This document shows, piece after piece, positions 50,336 through 58,206 of a stretch of 64,000 nt of DNA. The translations under genes and the position numbers were made by a program. Under the pieces are notes generated by a model. The model was not told the DNA's origin. It made no database searches and saw only the letters and a list, made by a program, of their open reading frames with translations. Position 1 is the stretch's first letter, and each line of letters begins with the position of its first letter. Source of the DNA: an uncultured Flavobacteriales bacterium (GTDB lineage: Bacteria > Bacteroidota > Bacteroidia > Flavobacteriales > Weeksellaceae); assembly GCA_937876095.1 (NCBI GenBank), contig CALFIE010000010.1, positions 47,667 through 111,666 of the forward strand, in the 5' to 3' direction.

Positions 50336-50830
50336 TCAGCGGAAAGTTACTACCACATTTCCAGAACTGTGGTAAAAAAAATCGTTCTCTTCATAATCTA
50401 TTCCAGCAAAACCACGCAACGTTTCGTAAACCATATCTTGCAAAACACCATCGCCAATTCCGTGAATGATGGTAAGTTTTCTAATGAAATTTTTTCTGCA
50501 ATAGTCCAATTGCTCCATCAGTTTTTCTTTTTGCAGAAAGAGTCGTTCCCATGAATCATAATCTTGTGGATTTGGTACTAATTGCTCGAAATGCAGATCT
50601 AAAACGCGCTCAGATTTTACATTTTTTTTAGAATTTTTGATGGTAGATTCTTGTTTTTTGATGATGTGAGTTCCTTCGTAAATAGTAGGATTTTGTGGAA
50701 CTAATTTTTGTAGTTCTACCCTATGTTCGAAACCGTGCTCATCTTCTACTACCGCAAAACGACCTTGCAAAGAGGTGATTTTCCCTTTGAAATTTTCATC
50801 TAAGATTGACACCAAATCTCCTGTTTTCAT
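50336..50830 (-). CDS. Smr domain protein
   Basis: 164 residues: an N-terminal SH3-like half (about 1-45, K-T-G-D-L-V-S-I-L-D) and a C-terminal Smr domain (about 73-164) with L-D-L-H-F and the H-G-I-G-D-G-V-L signature. Smr domains are DNA- or RNA-nicking endonucleases in MutS2 and in stand-alone proteins. Here no MutS part is present. Nuclease activity is inferred. Confidence 0.85.
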   Translation of the reverse strand: MKTGDLVSILDENFKGKITSLQGRFAVVEDEHGFEHRVELQKLVPQNPTIYEGTHIIKKQESTIKNSKKNVKSERVLDLHFEQLVPNPQDYDSWERLFLQKEKLMEQLDYCRKNFIRKLTIIHGIGDGVLQDMVYETLRGFAGIDYEENDFFYHSSGNVVVTFR

Positions 50831-50846
50831 TTATTCTGAAATTTTA

Positions 50847-50988
50847 TTTGCCGCAAAAGTGACAAAAGAATTATATAATTAATGGAAATACAAAGGTTTG
50901 CAAAAGAAAAAAAAATAATTTACTTGCTTTTAGTATCTTTTGAAATACTTTATTAAATAAATTACCTTTTGATTCTTTTGCGGTTAAA
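50847..50988. repeat. 142-bp element with inverted CCGCAAAAG arms
   Basis: The left arm TTTGCCGCAAAAGTGACAAA and the right arm ACCTTTTGATTCTTTTGCGG, approximately reverse-complementary, enclose AT-rich DNA. It has the same plan as 42008-42188 and lies between the Smr and phosphodiesterase genes. Confidence 0.55.
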
Positions 50989-50991
50989 CAC

Positions 50992-51483
50992 TTATTTCAA
51001 GCCCAATTCGATCACTTCTAGATTTTCAATTTTGTCGCCATTGATTTCGAAGCGAAGCATGGTACGCATTTTGTGCCACCCAATTTTTCCTGCTGCACCG
51101 GAATTGAGATGTAACAATTGATATTTCTGATCAAACATCACCTTCAAAATGTGGGAATGTCCCGAAATAAATAATTTAGGCGGATTTTCTGCAATTTCCT
51201 TTTTGGCTAAAGGTGTATATTTACTAGGATAACCACCAATGTGAATCATCAAAACTTCGATTTCCTGACAACGAAATCTTAGAACTTCTGGAAATTCTTG
51301 TCGGATTTTATAATCATCTATATTCCCAAAAACGCCACGCAAAGGTGCAACTTTTTGTAATTCATCTATCACTTCTTGACTACCAAAATCTCCGCAATGC
51401 CAAATTTCATCGGCATTTTTGGCGTAGTCCAAAATTCGGTCGTCGATATAGGAATGCGTGTCTGAAAGCAGTAGGATTTTCAT
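50992..51483 (-). CDS. YfcE-type metallophosphoesterase
   Basis: 163 residues from the ATG at 51483. The phosphoesterase motifs are D-T-H near 8-10, W-H-C-G-D-F-G near 32-38, G-N-I-D-D near 56-60 and S-G-H-S-H near 110-114, all metal ligands. It matches the YfcE/MJ0936 family of phosphodiesterases of unknown physiological substrate. Preceded by truA in divergent orientation. Confidence 0.92.
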   Translation of the reverse strand: MKILLLSDTHSYIDDRILDYAKNADEIWHCGDFGSQEVIDELQKVAPLRGVFGNIDDYKIRQEFPEVLRFRCQEIEVLMIHIGGYPSKYTPLAKKEIAENPPKLFISGHSHILKVMFDQKYQLLHLNSGAAGKIGWHKMRTMLRFEINGDKIENLEVIELGLK

Positions 51484-51616
51484 AAGGGGCAAATTTCGTG
51501 AAAATTTGATGGATTTTGTGGATTTTCTGAAAATTTGTTGATTGACTTTTTTTTAAAAAATTATAAAAATTTATCTCAATATTTTCGATGGTGAAAAGTT
51601 TTACTCCCCAAAAAAA

Positions 51617-51676
51617 ATTTAAATGAAAAGCGGGACCCAAAACCAAACCAACGCAATCAAAGTCTAGCTCCTAAAA
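51617..51676 (+). repeat. Half copy D of the flavobacterial repeat
   Basis: ATTTAAATGAAAAGCGGGAC and then GCTCCTAAAA about 30 bp later correspond to the right half of the AGCCCCGATTG...GCGGGAC element. It lies just before the truA -7 element. Confidence 0.5.
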
Positions 51677-51682
51677 ATTCTG

Positions 51683-51690
51683 TAAATTTG
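51683..51690 (+). promoter_or_regulatory. -7 promoter element of truA, leaderless
   Basis: TAAATTTG matches TAnnTTTG and ends only 4 nt before the ATG at 51695, so the mRNA should begin at the start codon. Confidence 0.6.
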
Positions 51691-51694
51691 CACG

Positions 51695-52426
51695 ATGCGC
51701 TATGGTATAGAATTTTCATATTTCGGGAAAAATTATTTTGGTTTTCAGGTACAACCGAGGGAAATTACGGTGCAGGAAGTGCTGGAAAAGGCACTTTCTA
51801 CGGTGTTACGTACGGAAATTAAAATTACGGGAGCTGGACGAACCGACACTGGTGTTCACGCCAAAAAAATGTTTGCACACTACGATTACGAGGGAGTTTT
51901 AGACGAAAATTTGGTTTACAAATTGAATTCTTTTTTGCCAAAAGATCTGGCAGTGAAACGGATTTTCGGGGTGAAAAGTGATTTCCATGCACGTTTTGAT
52001 GCGACTTACAGAACGTATGAATACTACATTTCTCTGGAAAAAAATCCTTTTTTAGAGGATTTTGCTTGGCAATTTTACCGAGGTAATTTGCAAGTAGATA
52101 AAATGAATGAAGCGTGCAAAATTTTGATGGAATATACCGATTTTACAAGTTTTGCAAAACTACACACCGACAACAAAACCAATTTTTGCAAAATTTACAA
52201 AGCGATTTGGGAACTGAACAATACCGAACTGAAATTCACGATTTCGGCAGACCGATTTCTACGAAATATGGTGCGTGCAATTGTTGGGACGATGGTAGAA
52301 ATAGGTTCTGGAAAACTGCAACCGGAAAATTTGCGAACCATCATAGCACAAAAAAATAGAAATTCTGCAGGAACTTCGGCTCCTGCACACGGACTTTTTT
52401 TGGTAGATGTTGGTTATGAGTTGTAG
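51695..52426 (+). CDS. truA: tRNA pseudouridine(38-40) synthase
   Basis: 243 residues. Modifies U38-U40 of tRNA anticodon arms. G-A-G-R-T-D-T-G-V-H-A is at 46-56, and D51 is the nucleophile. R-F-L-R-N-M-V-R-A-I-V-G-T-M-V-E-I-G-S-G lies in the C-terminal half. Leaderless start as above. Confidence 0.96.
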   Translation: MRYGIEFSYFGKNYFGFQVQPREITVQEVLEKALSTVLRTEIKITGAGRTDTGVHAKKMFAHYDYEGVLDENLVYKLNSFLPKDLAVKRIFGVKSDFHARFDATYRTYEYYISLEKNPFLEDFAWQFYRGNLQVDKMNEACKILMEYTDFTSFAKLHTDNKTNFCKIYKAIWELNNTELKFTISADRFLRNMVRAIVGTMVEIGSGKLQPENLRTIIAQKNRNSAGTSAPAHGLFLVDVGYEL

Positions 52427-52506
52427 TTTTTTTATTAAAAAAAATCTTATAAATTACTCTATAAATAAGATTCAAAATTTCGATTGTCTTACAAAAAATC
52501 TTTGCT

Positions 52507-52514
52507 TACCTTCG
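52507..52514 (+). promoter_or_regulatory. Candidate -7 element of the MsbA-like gene
   Basis: TACCTTCG (one mismatch to TAnnTTTG) with TTG at 52484-52486, a 20-nt spacing, and an ATG 9 nt downstream. It overlaps a TTG-started longer reading, which argues for the ATG at 52523. Confidence 0.5.
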
Positions 52515-52522
52515 CAAACTCT

Positions 52523-54271
52523 ATGAAAAAACTAGATACATTTGAGATCATCAAAAGGCTTTTCAGAATTGGTATGAAATTCCGAAAGTGGTTTTTGCTC
52601 ACCCTTTTCATTTCTATAATTTTGGCGGTAGTTTCTACATATCGCCCTTATCTCACGATGGAAATCGTGGATTTAGACATCATAAAAAACAAAGACAAAT
52701 CTGCAATGATGCACCATATTTACCTACTGGTAATTTTGGTTTTTGCCGAAACGATGCTCAATTTTTTGCTGGTCTATTTGTCTAATTTTATTTCTCAAAA
52801 TGTAATTCGTGACATCAGAGAACGTTTGTACCACAAACTGATTTATTTCAGAACTTCTTTTTTTGATAAAACACCAATCGGACAACTCGTTACAAGAGCA
52901 GTTGGCGATGTAGAAACGATTTCCACGGTTTATACCGATGGTTTTCTGATGGTTTTTGGTGATATTTTGCGCATCGCTTTTGTACTGGTGATGATGTTTC
53001 AGGTAGATATGCATTTGAGTTACATTTCTTTGGCGATTCTTCCACTGATGGTGGTGATTACACGATTTTTTCAGAAAAGATTGAAAAAAGCTTTCGGAGA
53101 TGAGCGAACTTGGACTGCCAATCAAAATTCCTTTGTGCAGGAACGACTTGCAGGAATGACTTTGATTCAGGTTTTCAACAGACAAGATGCGGAATTCAAA
53201 AAATTTGATAAAATAAATATCACTTTGAAGGAAGCTTTGTTGAAAACGGTCTTCATATTCTCACTATTTTTCCCGGTGGTAGAACTTATTTCATCTCTTT
53301 TTATAGGATTTATACTGTTTTATGGTGGCTTTATTAGCATCAAAGCTGGTGCAATCATCGCTTTTATACAGTATATTTCTATGTTGATTCGTCCGCTTCG
53401 TCAGATTGCAGACCGCTTCAATAATATTCAACGAGGAATTGTAGGTGCAGAAAGAGTGTTGGGAGTGATGGACGAAGATTTTGCTTTACCAAATACCGGA
53501 ACTTTAGTAAAAGACCATTTCGACGGTAAAATAGAATTCCGAGATGTACATTTTTCTTATGATGAAAAACAGGAAGTGCTAAAAGGCATTTCTTTCCTCG
53601 TAAATCCGGGTGAAACCGTAGCAATTGTAGGAGCAACTGGAGCCGGAAAATCCACCATCATAAGTCTTATCCCAAGATTATACGACATCAATTCAGGGAA
53701 AATTTTGCTAGATGATGTCAATATCAAAGACTACGAACTTTTCAATTTACGTGGTCATATTGGTGTAGTTTTGCAGGATGTATTTCTGTTTCACGGCAGT
53801 ATTTTAGAAAATTTGACTTTTGGTGACGAGGAAATTACCATAGAAAAAATTAGAAAAGTCGCCAAAGAAATTGAAGTAGATGATTTCATAGAAAGTCTAC
53901 CAAATGGTTACGATTACGTAGTAAGTGAACGTGGTAGCACGATTTCTATGGGACAAAGACAACTTTTGTCGTTTTTACGAGCCTATCTTTCTGATCCCAA
54001 AATTTTGATTTTAGACGAGGCAACCTCTTCTATAGACCAAGAAAGTGAAAAATTAATACAAAAAGCCACTGAAAAAATTACCAAAGACCGAACATCTATC
54101 ATCATTGCGCACCGACTTTCGACCATAGAAAAAGCCGACAAAATCATCGTAATGGACGGTGGTAAAATTGTGGAAACCGGTACTCATACCGAACTTCTTG
54201 CAAAAAATGGCTATTACGCAACACTTCACCAAGCGCAAGTTAAAAGTGCCTCAGAAATCAATTTGAATTAA
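52523..54271 (+). CDS. ABC exporter with fused membrane and ATPase domains (MsbA/lipid-exporter type)
   Basis: 582 residues from the ATG at 52523: six transmembrane helices in the first 310 residues and a C-terminal ATPase with Walker A G-A-T-G-A-G-K-S-T, a divergent signature I-S-M-G-Q-R-Q in place of L-S-G-G-Q, and Walker B I-L-I-L-D-E-A-T-S-S. It probably works as a homodimer to export lipid or drug. The substrate cannot be read. It is followed by an aminotransferase 178 bp on. Confidence 0.92.
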   Translation: MKKLDTFEIIKRLFRIGMKFRKWFLLTLFISIILAVVSTYRPYLTMEIVDLDIIKNKDKSAMMHHIYLLVILVFAETMLNFLLVYLSNFISQNVIRDIRERLYHKLIYFRTSFFDKTPIGQLVTRAVGDVETISTVYTDGFLMVFGDILRIAFVLVMMFQVDMHLSYISLAILPLMVVITRFFQKRLKKAFGDERTWTANQNSFVQERLAGMTLIQVFNRQDAEFKKFDKINITLKEALLKTVFIFSLFFPVVELISSLFIGFILFYGGFISIKAGAIIAFIQYISMLIRPLRQIADRFNNIQRGIVGAERVLGVMDEDFALPNTGTLVKDHFDGKIEFRDVHFSYDEKQEVLKGISFLVNPGETVAIVGATGAGKSTIISLIPRLYDINSGKILLDDVNIKDYELFNLRGHIGVVLQDVFLFHGSILENLTFGDEEITIEKIRKVAKEIEVDDFIESLPNGYDYVVSERGSTISMGQRQLLSFLRAYLSDPKILILDEATSSIDQESEKLIQKATEKITKDRTSIIIAHRLSTIEKADKIIVMDGGKIVETGTHTELLAKNGYYATLHQAQVKSASEINLN

Positions 54272-54425
54272 AAATTTTCATTTTTCAAAACTAATTTTTT
54301 AGTTTAAAACACCTTTGGTAAATAATTCACTTTATTTCTTTTTCATTAATGAAAATTCTTTTTTCAATTAAAAAAAACGAAGCCAAAAAACTACTTTTTA
54401 CTGAATTTGACGGCTAAAATTTCCG

Positions 54426-54433
54426 TAAATTTG
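54426..54433 (+). promoter_or_regulatory. -7 promoter element of the aminotransferase gene
   Basis: TAAATTTG matches TAnnTTTG, 16 nt upstream of the ATG at 54450. Confidence 0.6.
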
Positions 54434-54449
54434 CAAAAATTCTAAAAAC

Positions 54450-55655
54450 ATGCCCAAAATTTCTCAACGTGCATTGCAAATGCCAGCTTCACCTGTTAGA
54501 AAACTGGTTCCTTATGCACAAAAAGCTAAGCAAAAAGGAATAAAAGTGTATCACCTGAATATAGGACAACCCGACATAGAAACTCCCGAAACTGCGCTGA
54601 ATGCAATTAAAAACATGCATCTCAAAATTTTGGAATATGCGCTTTCTGAAGGGAATTTAGATTACAGAACTGCGCTCAAAAATTATTACCATTCGCTTGG
54701 TTTTACCGATCTTACTACCGACAATTTCATAGTAACCAACGGTGGTTCAGAAGCATTGAGTTTTGCCATTTCCACACTTTGTGATGATGGTGATGAAGTG
54801 ATAATTCCAGAACCATATTATGCCAATTACAATGGTTTTACCAGTAATTTCAATGTGAAAGTGGTCGCAGTTCCATCGGTCATAGAAACTGGTTTTGCGC
54901 TTCCTTCTATAGAAGAATTCGAGAAAAAAATCACCGATAAAACTCGTGCAATCATTATTTGTAATCCCGGAAATCCAACTGGTTATCTCTATACCAAAGA
55001 CGAATTACAAAAATTAGCAGAAATTGCTCTGAAACACGATATCGTAATCATTTCAGATGAAGTATATCGTGAATATGTGTATGATGGTGAAAAACAAATT
55101 TCGATGTTTGCATTCCCAGAAATTGCAGAAAATTGCATCGTAATAGATTCAGAATCAAAAAGATACTCTATGTGCGGAGCAAGAATCGGCTGTATGATTA
55201 CCCGATCCAAAAAAATTCACAATGCAGCCATGCTTTTTGCACAAGCAAGATTGAGTCCGGTACTTTTAGGACAAATTGCGGCAACTGCAGCTCACGAAAA
55301 CGACTCCGAATATATTTTGAAAGTGCGAGAAGAATATACGCATCGTAGAAATTTGTTGGTAGATTTGCTCAACGCAATTCCGGGAGTGATTTGTCCGAAA
55401 CCAAAAGGTGCATTCTACTGTGTAGCCGAACTTCCGGTGAAAGATTCTGACCATTTTGCACAATGGCTTTTAGAACATTTTGCAGATAACCAAGAAACGG
55501 TAATGGTTGCTCCAGCTGGAGGTTTCTATAGCAATCCAGAACTCGGGAAAAAACAAGTTCGTATTGCTTATGTACTGAAAGAAGCAGATTTGCGAAGAAG
55601 TGTAGAACTGCTACAATTGGCGATTCCAAAATATCAGTCAGAATTTCCGGGTTAA
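54450..55655 (+). CDS. Class I/II aminotransferase (aspartate aminotransferase-like)
   Basis: 401 residues, PLP-dependent fold type I. N-P-G-N-P-T-G is at 172-178, D203 and Y206 bind the cofactor, the PLP lysine is K237 (S-E-S-K-R-Y-S) and R245 (C-G-A-R-I-G) contacts phosphate. The substrate is likely aspartate or an aromatic or alanine-type amino acid. It is followed by bstA after 29 bp and probably co-transcribed. Confidence 0.93.
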   Translation: MPKISQRALQMPASPVRKLVPYAQKAKQKGIKVYHLNIGQPDIETPETALNAIKNMHLKILEYALSEGNLDYRTALKNYYHSLGFTDLTTDNFIVTNGGSEALSFAISTLCDDGDEVIIPEPYYANYNGFTSNFNVKVVAVPSVIETGFALPSIEEFEKKITDKTRAIIICNPGNPTGYLYTKDELQKLAEIALKHDIVIISDEVYREYVYDGEKQISMFAFPEIAENCIVIDSESKRYSMCGARIGCMITRSKKIHNAAMLFAQARLSPVLLGQIAATAAHENDSEYILKVREEYTHRRNLLVDLLNAIPGVICPKPKGAFYCVAELPVKDSDHFAQWLLEHFADNQETVMVAPAGGFYSNPELGKKQVRIAYVLKEADLRRSVELLQLAIPKYQSEFPG

Positions 55656-55684
55656 TTTTTTTTAAAAAAATAACTATTTAATTA

Positions 55685-56227
55685 ATGAAAAAAGTGGATA
55701 TTTCTGTACTTCAGTTTCCGATTGGAAAATATGAAAAACCAGCGCATTTTACTGTTGAATTGATGGAAAATTGCATCGCTATTATTAAAAATTTTCCTGA
55801 AAATTTAAAAAAAGAAGTTGAAAACCTCACAGAAAATCAACTAGATACACCCTATCGTGAAAACGGATGGACGATTAGACAAGTTATTCACCACTGTGCA
55901 GACAGTCATATGAACAGTTTTATCCGTTTCAAATTGGCATTAACCGAAGACCAACCTGTGATTCGACCATATTTCGAAAACCGATTTGCAGAATTAGCCG
56001 ATTCCAAAAATTTTGAAATCTCACCATCTTTACAAATTTTAGATGGATTGCACCAAAGATGGACTGTACTGCTACAATCACTTTCAGAAGAAGATTTGCA
56101 AAGGGTTTTTGTACATCCTGAACACGGAAAAAAGTTTTCTCTACAAGAAAATATTGCGATTTATGCGTGGCATTGCCAACATCATTTGGCGCATATCACT
56201 GAATTGAAAAAAAGCAAGAATTGGTGA
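55685..56227 (+). CDS. bstA: YfiT/BstA-type DinB family putative metal-dependent hydrolase
   Basis: 180 residues, four-helix DinB fold. Histidines at 69/70 (V-I-H-H-C-A-D-S-H) and 163, 166 and 167 (W-H-C-Q-H-H-L-A-H-I) form the metal site typical of YfiT, annotated as bacillithiol S-transferase. Flavobacteria can make bacillithiol, but no bsh genes are in the window, so this activity is inferred. Confidence 0.88.
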   Translation: MKKVDISVLQFPIGKYEKPAHFTVELMENCIAIIKNFPENLKKEVENLTENQLDTPYRENGWTIRQVIHHCADSHMNSFIRFKLALTEDQPVIRPYFENRFAELADSKNFEISPSLQILDGLHQRWTVLLQSLSEEDLQRVFVHPEHGKKFSLQENIAIYAWHCQHHLAHITELKKSKNW

Positions 56228-56299
56228 TATTTAATCATACTTTTTTTGTTTTTTTGAAGTTTGAAATTTGTACTTAGTCTTAAGGAACAGTTAAAAAAT

Positions 56300-56461
56300 G
56301 ACCTAGGAAACGGAGGCGTTAAGAAAATTGAAAATTAATCCGTTAAGAAATTTCCATTGTTTGAGCTCGCCACCAAATTTGAATTGAAGCAACAATCGTT
56401 TTTGCGAGCGAGTTTTGGAAATTTTAGGAGTAATTTTCAATTTTTGCCGAGTTTCCAAGTC
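56300..56461. repeat. About 160-bp imperfect dyad
   Basis: The left half reads GACCTAGGAAACGGAGGCG, TTAAGAAAATTGAAAATTAA, TCCGTTAAGAAATTTCCA and GAGCTCGCC. The right half reads GCGAGCGAG, TTTTGGAAATTTTAGGAG, TAATTTTCAATTTTTGCC and GAGTTTCCAAGTC, i.e. the reverse complement in the same order with mismatches. The centre contains TTGAATTGAAGCAACAATCG. Long, ordered complementarity suggests a folded RNA or cruciform. Similar sequences occur in related genomes by general knowledge, and the role is unknown. Confidence 0.65.
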
Positions 56462-56472
56462 TTGATTTTTTG

Positions 56473-56498
56473 GTTCTTTTTCATCAAGGAAAAAGAAC
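56473..56498. repeat. Perfect 10-bp hairpin GTTCTTTTTC...GAAAAAGAAC
   Basis: GTTCTTTTTC (56473-56482) and GAAAAAGAAC (56489-56498) with loop ATCAAG, just after the large dyad. A plus-strand T-tract is lacking, so it is not an obvious terminator. Confidence 0.65.
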
Positions 56499-56592
56499 GA
56501 AGAGAAAAAAATTTCGTACCAAACGTATTTTAATAAAAATAAAAACCAATTTAGCGAACCATTTTTTCTTTAAATTTGTATAAAATTATTTT

Positions 56593-56630
56593 GAGATTGC
56601 CACGCTACACTGCGTTTCGCTCGCAATGAT
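56593..56630 (-). repeat. CATTGCGAG...GGCAATCTC repeat
   Basis: The minus strand reads TCATTGCGAGCGAAACGCAG, then TGTAGCGTGGCAATCTC. It belongs to the widespread bacterial intergenic repeat with these ends. It lies 16 bp before murB. A related part is inside copy C at 38560-38613. Confidence 0.65.
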
Positions 56631-56645
56631 ACCACCGAAACAACT

Positions 56646-57671
56646 ATGAAAATCCAAGAAAATATTTCACTAAAAAACTACCAAACTTTTGGGGTTGAAG
56701 TTCAAACTAAGTTTTTCGCTGAAGCCAATTCTACTGAAGAACTGATAGAAATTCTATATTGGTATTCCGAAAATTGCAAAAATGTACCTTTGTTATTTCT
56801 TGGTGGTGGTAGCAATCTGCTTTTTACCAAAAATTTTGAAGGCTTAATCATCAAAATAAATATTTTGGGAATTTCTGAAGAAAAAATTGACGAAAATTCT
56901 GTCTTAGTAACTGCAAATGCAGGTGAAAACTGGCACCAATTTGTGCAAAATTGCCTCGCTAAAAATTTTGGTGGATTAGAGAATTTATCACTGATTCCAG
57001 GAAATGTAGGAACTTGCCCCATTCAAAATATTGGTGCATATGGAACCGAAATTAAAGACACTTTCGTTTCTTGTCAAGTTCTGAACACAGAAAATTTACA
57101 AGTAGAAACGTTACATTTAGCAGATTGCCATTTTGGTTACCGCGATTCTATTTTCAAAAATATTGCTAAAGGAAAATACATCATTTTGAGTGTCACTTTT
57201 CAACTGACCACGCAAAATCACCATTTGAAAACCGATTACGGCGCTATTCAACAAGAATTAGAAAAGCGTGGAATTACCAATCCAACGATTCAGGACGTTT
57301 CTGAAGCCGTAATTGCAATCAGAGAAAGTAAATTACCCAATCCAAAAATCATAGGAAATGCAGGAAGTTTTTTCAAAAATCCGACTATTTCTGCAACTCA
57401 GTTTGACGAATTGAAGCAAAATTTTCCCGCAATTCCGGGTTACCAAAACGGAAATCAAGTGAAAGTTCCTGCTGGTTGGTTGATAGAACAATGCAGTTGG
57501 AAAGGCAAACAAATCGGTAATGTTGCCTGCCACGAATTGCAAGCTTTGGTCATCATCAACAAAACCGGAAATGCCACAGGAAAAGAAATCTTTGATTTTT
57601 CAACGGAAATTATTAATTCGGTAAAAGAAAAATTTGGGATTGAGTTGGAAAGAGAGGTGAATATTATCTAA
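56646..57671 (+). CDS. murB: UDP-N-acetylenolpyruvoylglucosamine reductase
   Basis: 341 residues, FAD enzyme making UDP-MurNAc. L-G-G-G-S-N at 52-57 binds FAD, and the catalytic serine is S241 in G-N-A-G-S-F-F-K-N-P. S-L-I-P-G-N-V-G-T-C-P-I-Q-N-I-G-A-Y-G and G-Y-R-D-S-I-F are typical of type I MurB. The ATG at 56646 is 16 bp after a dispersed repeat. Confidence 0.96.
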   Translation: MKIQENISLKNYQTFGVEVQTKFFAEANSTEELIEILYWYSENCKNVPLLFLGGGSNLLFTKNFEGLIIKINILGISEEKIDENSVLVTANAGENWHQFVQNCLAKNFGGLENLSLIPGNVGTCPIQNIGAYGTEIKDTFVSCQVLNTENLQVETLHLADCHFGYRDSIFKNIAKGKYIILSVTFQLTTQNHHLKTDYGAIQQELEKRGITNPTIQDVSEAVIAIRESKLPNPKIIGNAGSFFKNPTISATQFDELKQNFPAIPGYQNGNQVKVPAGWLIEQCSWKGKQIGNVACHELQALVIINKTGNATGKEIFDFSTEIINSVKEKFGIELEREVNII

Positions 57672-57700
57672 GATGGAAGTTGGAGGTTGGAAGATAGAAG
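57672..57700. repeat. GGAAGTTGGAGGTTGGAAG phrase
   Basis: GATGGAAGTTGGAGGTTGG then AAGATAGAAG lies between the murB stop and the convergent vanZ-like gene. Same family as 6118-6212. Confidence 0.5.
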
Positions 57701-57715
57701 ATTTTGAATAGACAA

Positions 57716-58144
57716 TTAATTTTTTGCCAAATCCCACTTTTCAAATTTTTGAAACAGCAAAAATCCCAAGAAAACACCTAAACTGTTTAGCAAAATATCA
57801 TCTATATCAAAAACACCTAATCTGGTGAAATATTGCAGTGCTTCTACTAAGATGATTGTTGATAAAAAATAAACGATTAACACCTTGAAATTGCATAATT
57901 TCGGGAAAACCCAACCTAAAAATCCAAAAGGAACAAACATCAAAATATTGCCAAAAATATTGATATAAATATCTGTAGAATTGGTCCACAACAATTTTTC
58001 TTGCAAGAATTTCCATGTAGAATACAGCGGAAGCAAGCGAACAATATTGCTCTCTGATTGAGTTCTGCCGAAACCCAAAAACATCAGGTACAACAACCAA
58101 CAAGTGAAGGGAATAATCGTAATTTTGTAAATTCTCTGGTACAT
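57716..58144 (-). CDS. VanZ family membrane protein
   Basis: 142 residues from the ATG at 58144. Several transmembrane helices and the VanZ pattern (L-P-L-Y-S-T-W, N-I-F-G-N-I-L-M-F-V-P-F-G-F, E-A-L-Q-Y-F-T-R-L-G-V-F-D-I-D-D-I-L-L-N-S-L-G). VanZ members give low-level glycopeptide resistance in some hosts, but most, like this, are of unknown role. A longer reading to 58264 would overlap lnt and is not used. Confidence 0.88.
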   Translation of the reverse strand: MYQRIYKITIIPFTCWLLYLMFLGFGRTQSESNIVRLLPLYSTWKFLQEKLLWTNSTDIYINIFGNILMFVPFGFLGWVFPKLCNFKVLIVYFLSTIILVEALQYFTRLGVFDIDDILLNSLGVFLGFLLFQKFEKWDLAKN

Positions 58145-58206
58145 CTTCTGCAAAAATCGTGATTCTGAATTAATAATCTTAAATTTGTTCAAAAAATTTC
58201 CCTGAA

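Larger units (their letters stand above)
56228..56645. other. 418-bp gap bstA / murB with structured elements
   Basis: It holds the large dyad 56300-56461, a perfect hairpin at 56473-56498 and a CATTGCGAG-type repeat at 56593-56630. No coding gene is supported. Confidence 0.7.
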
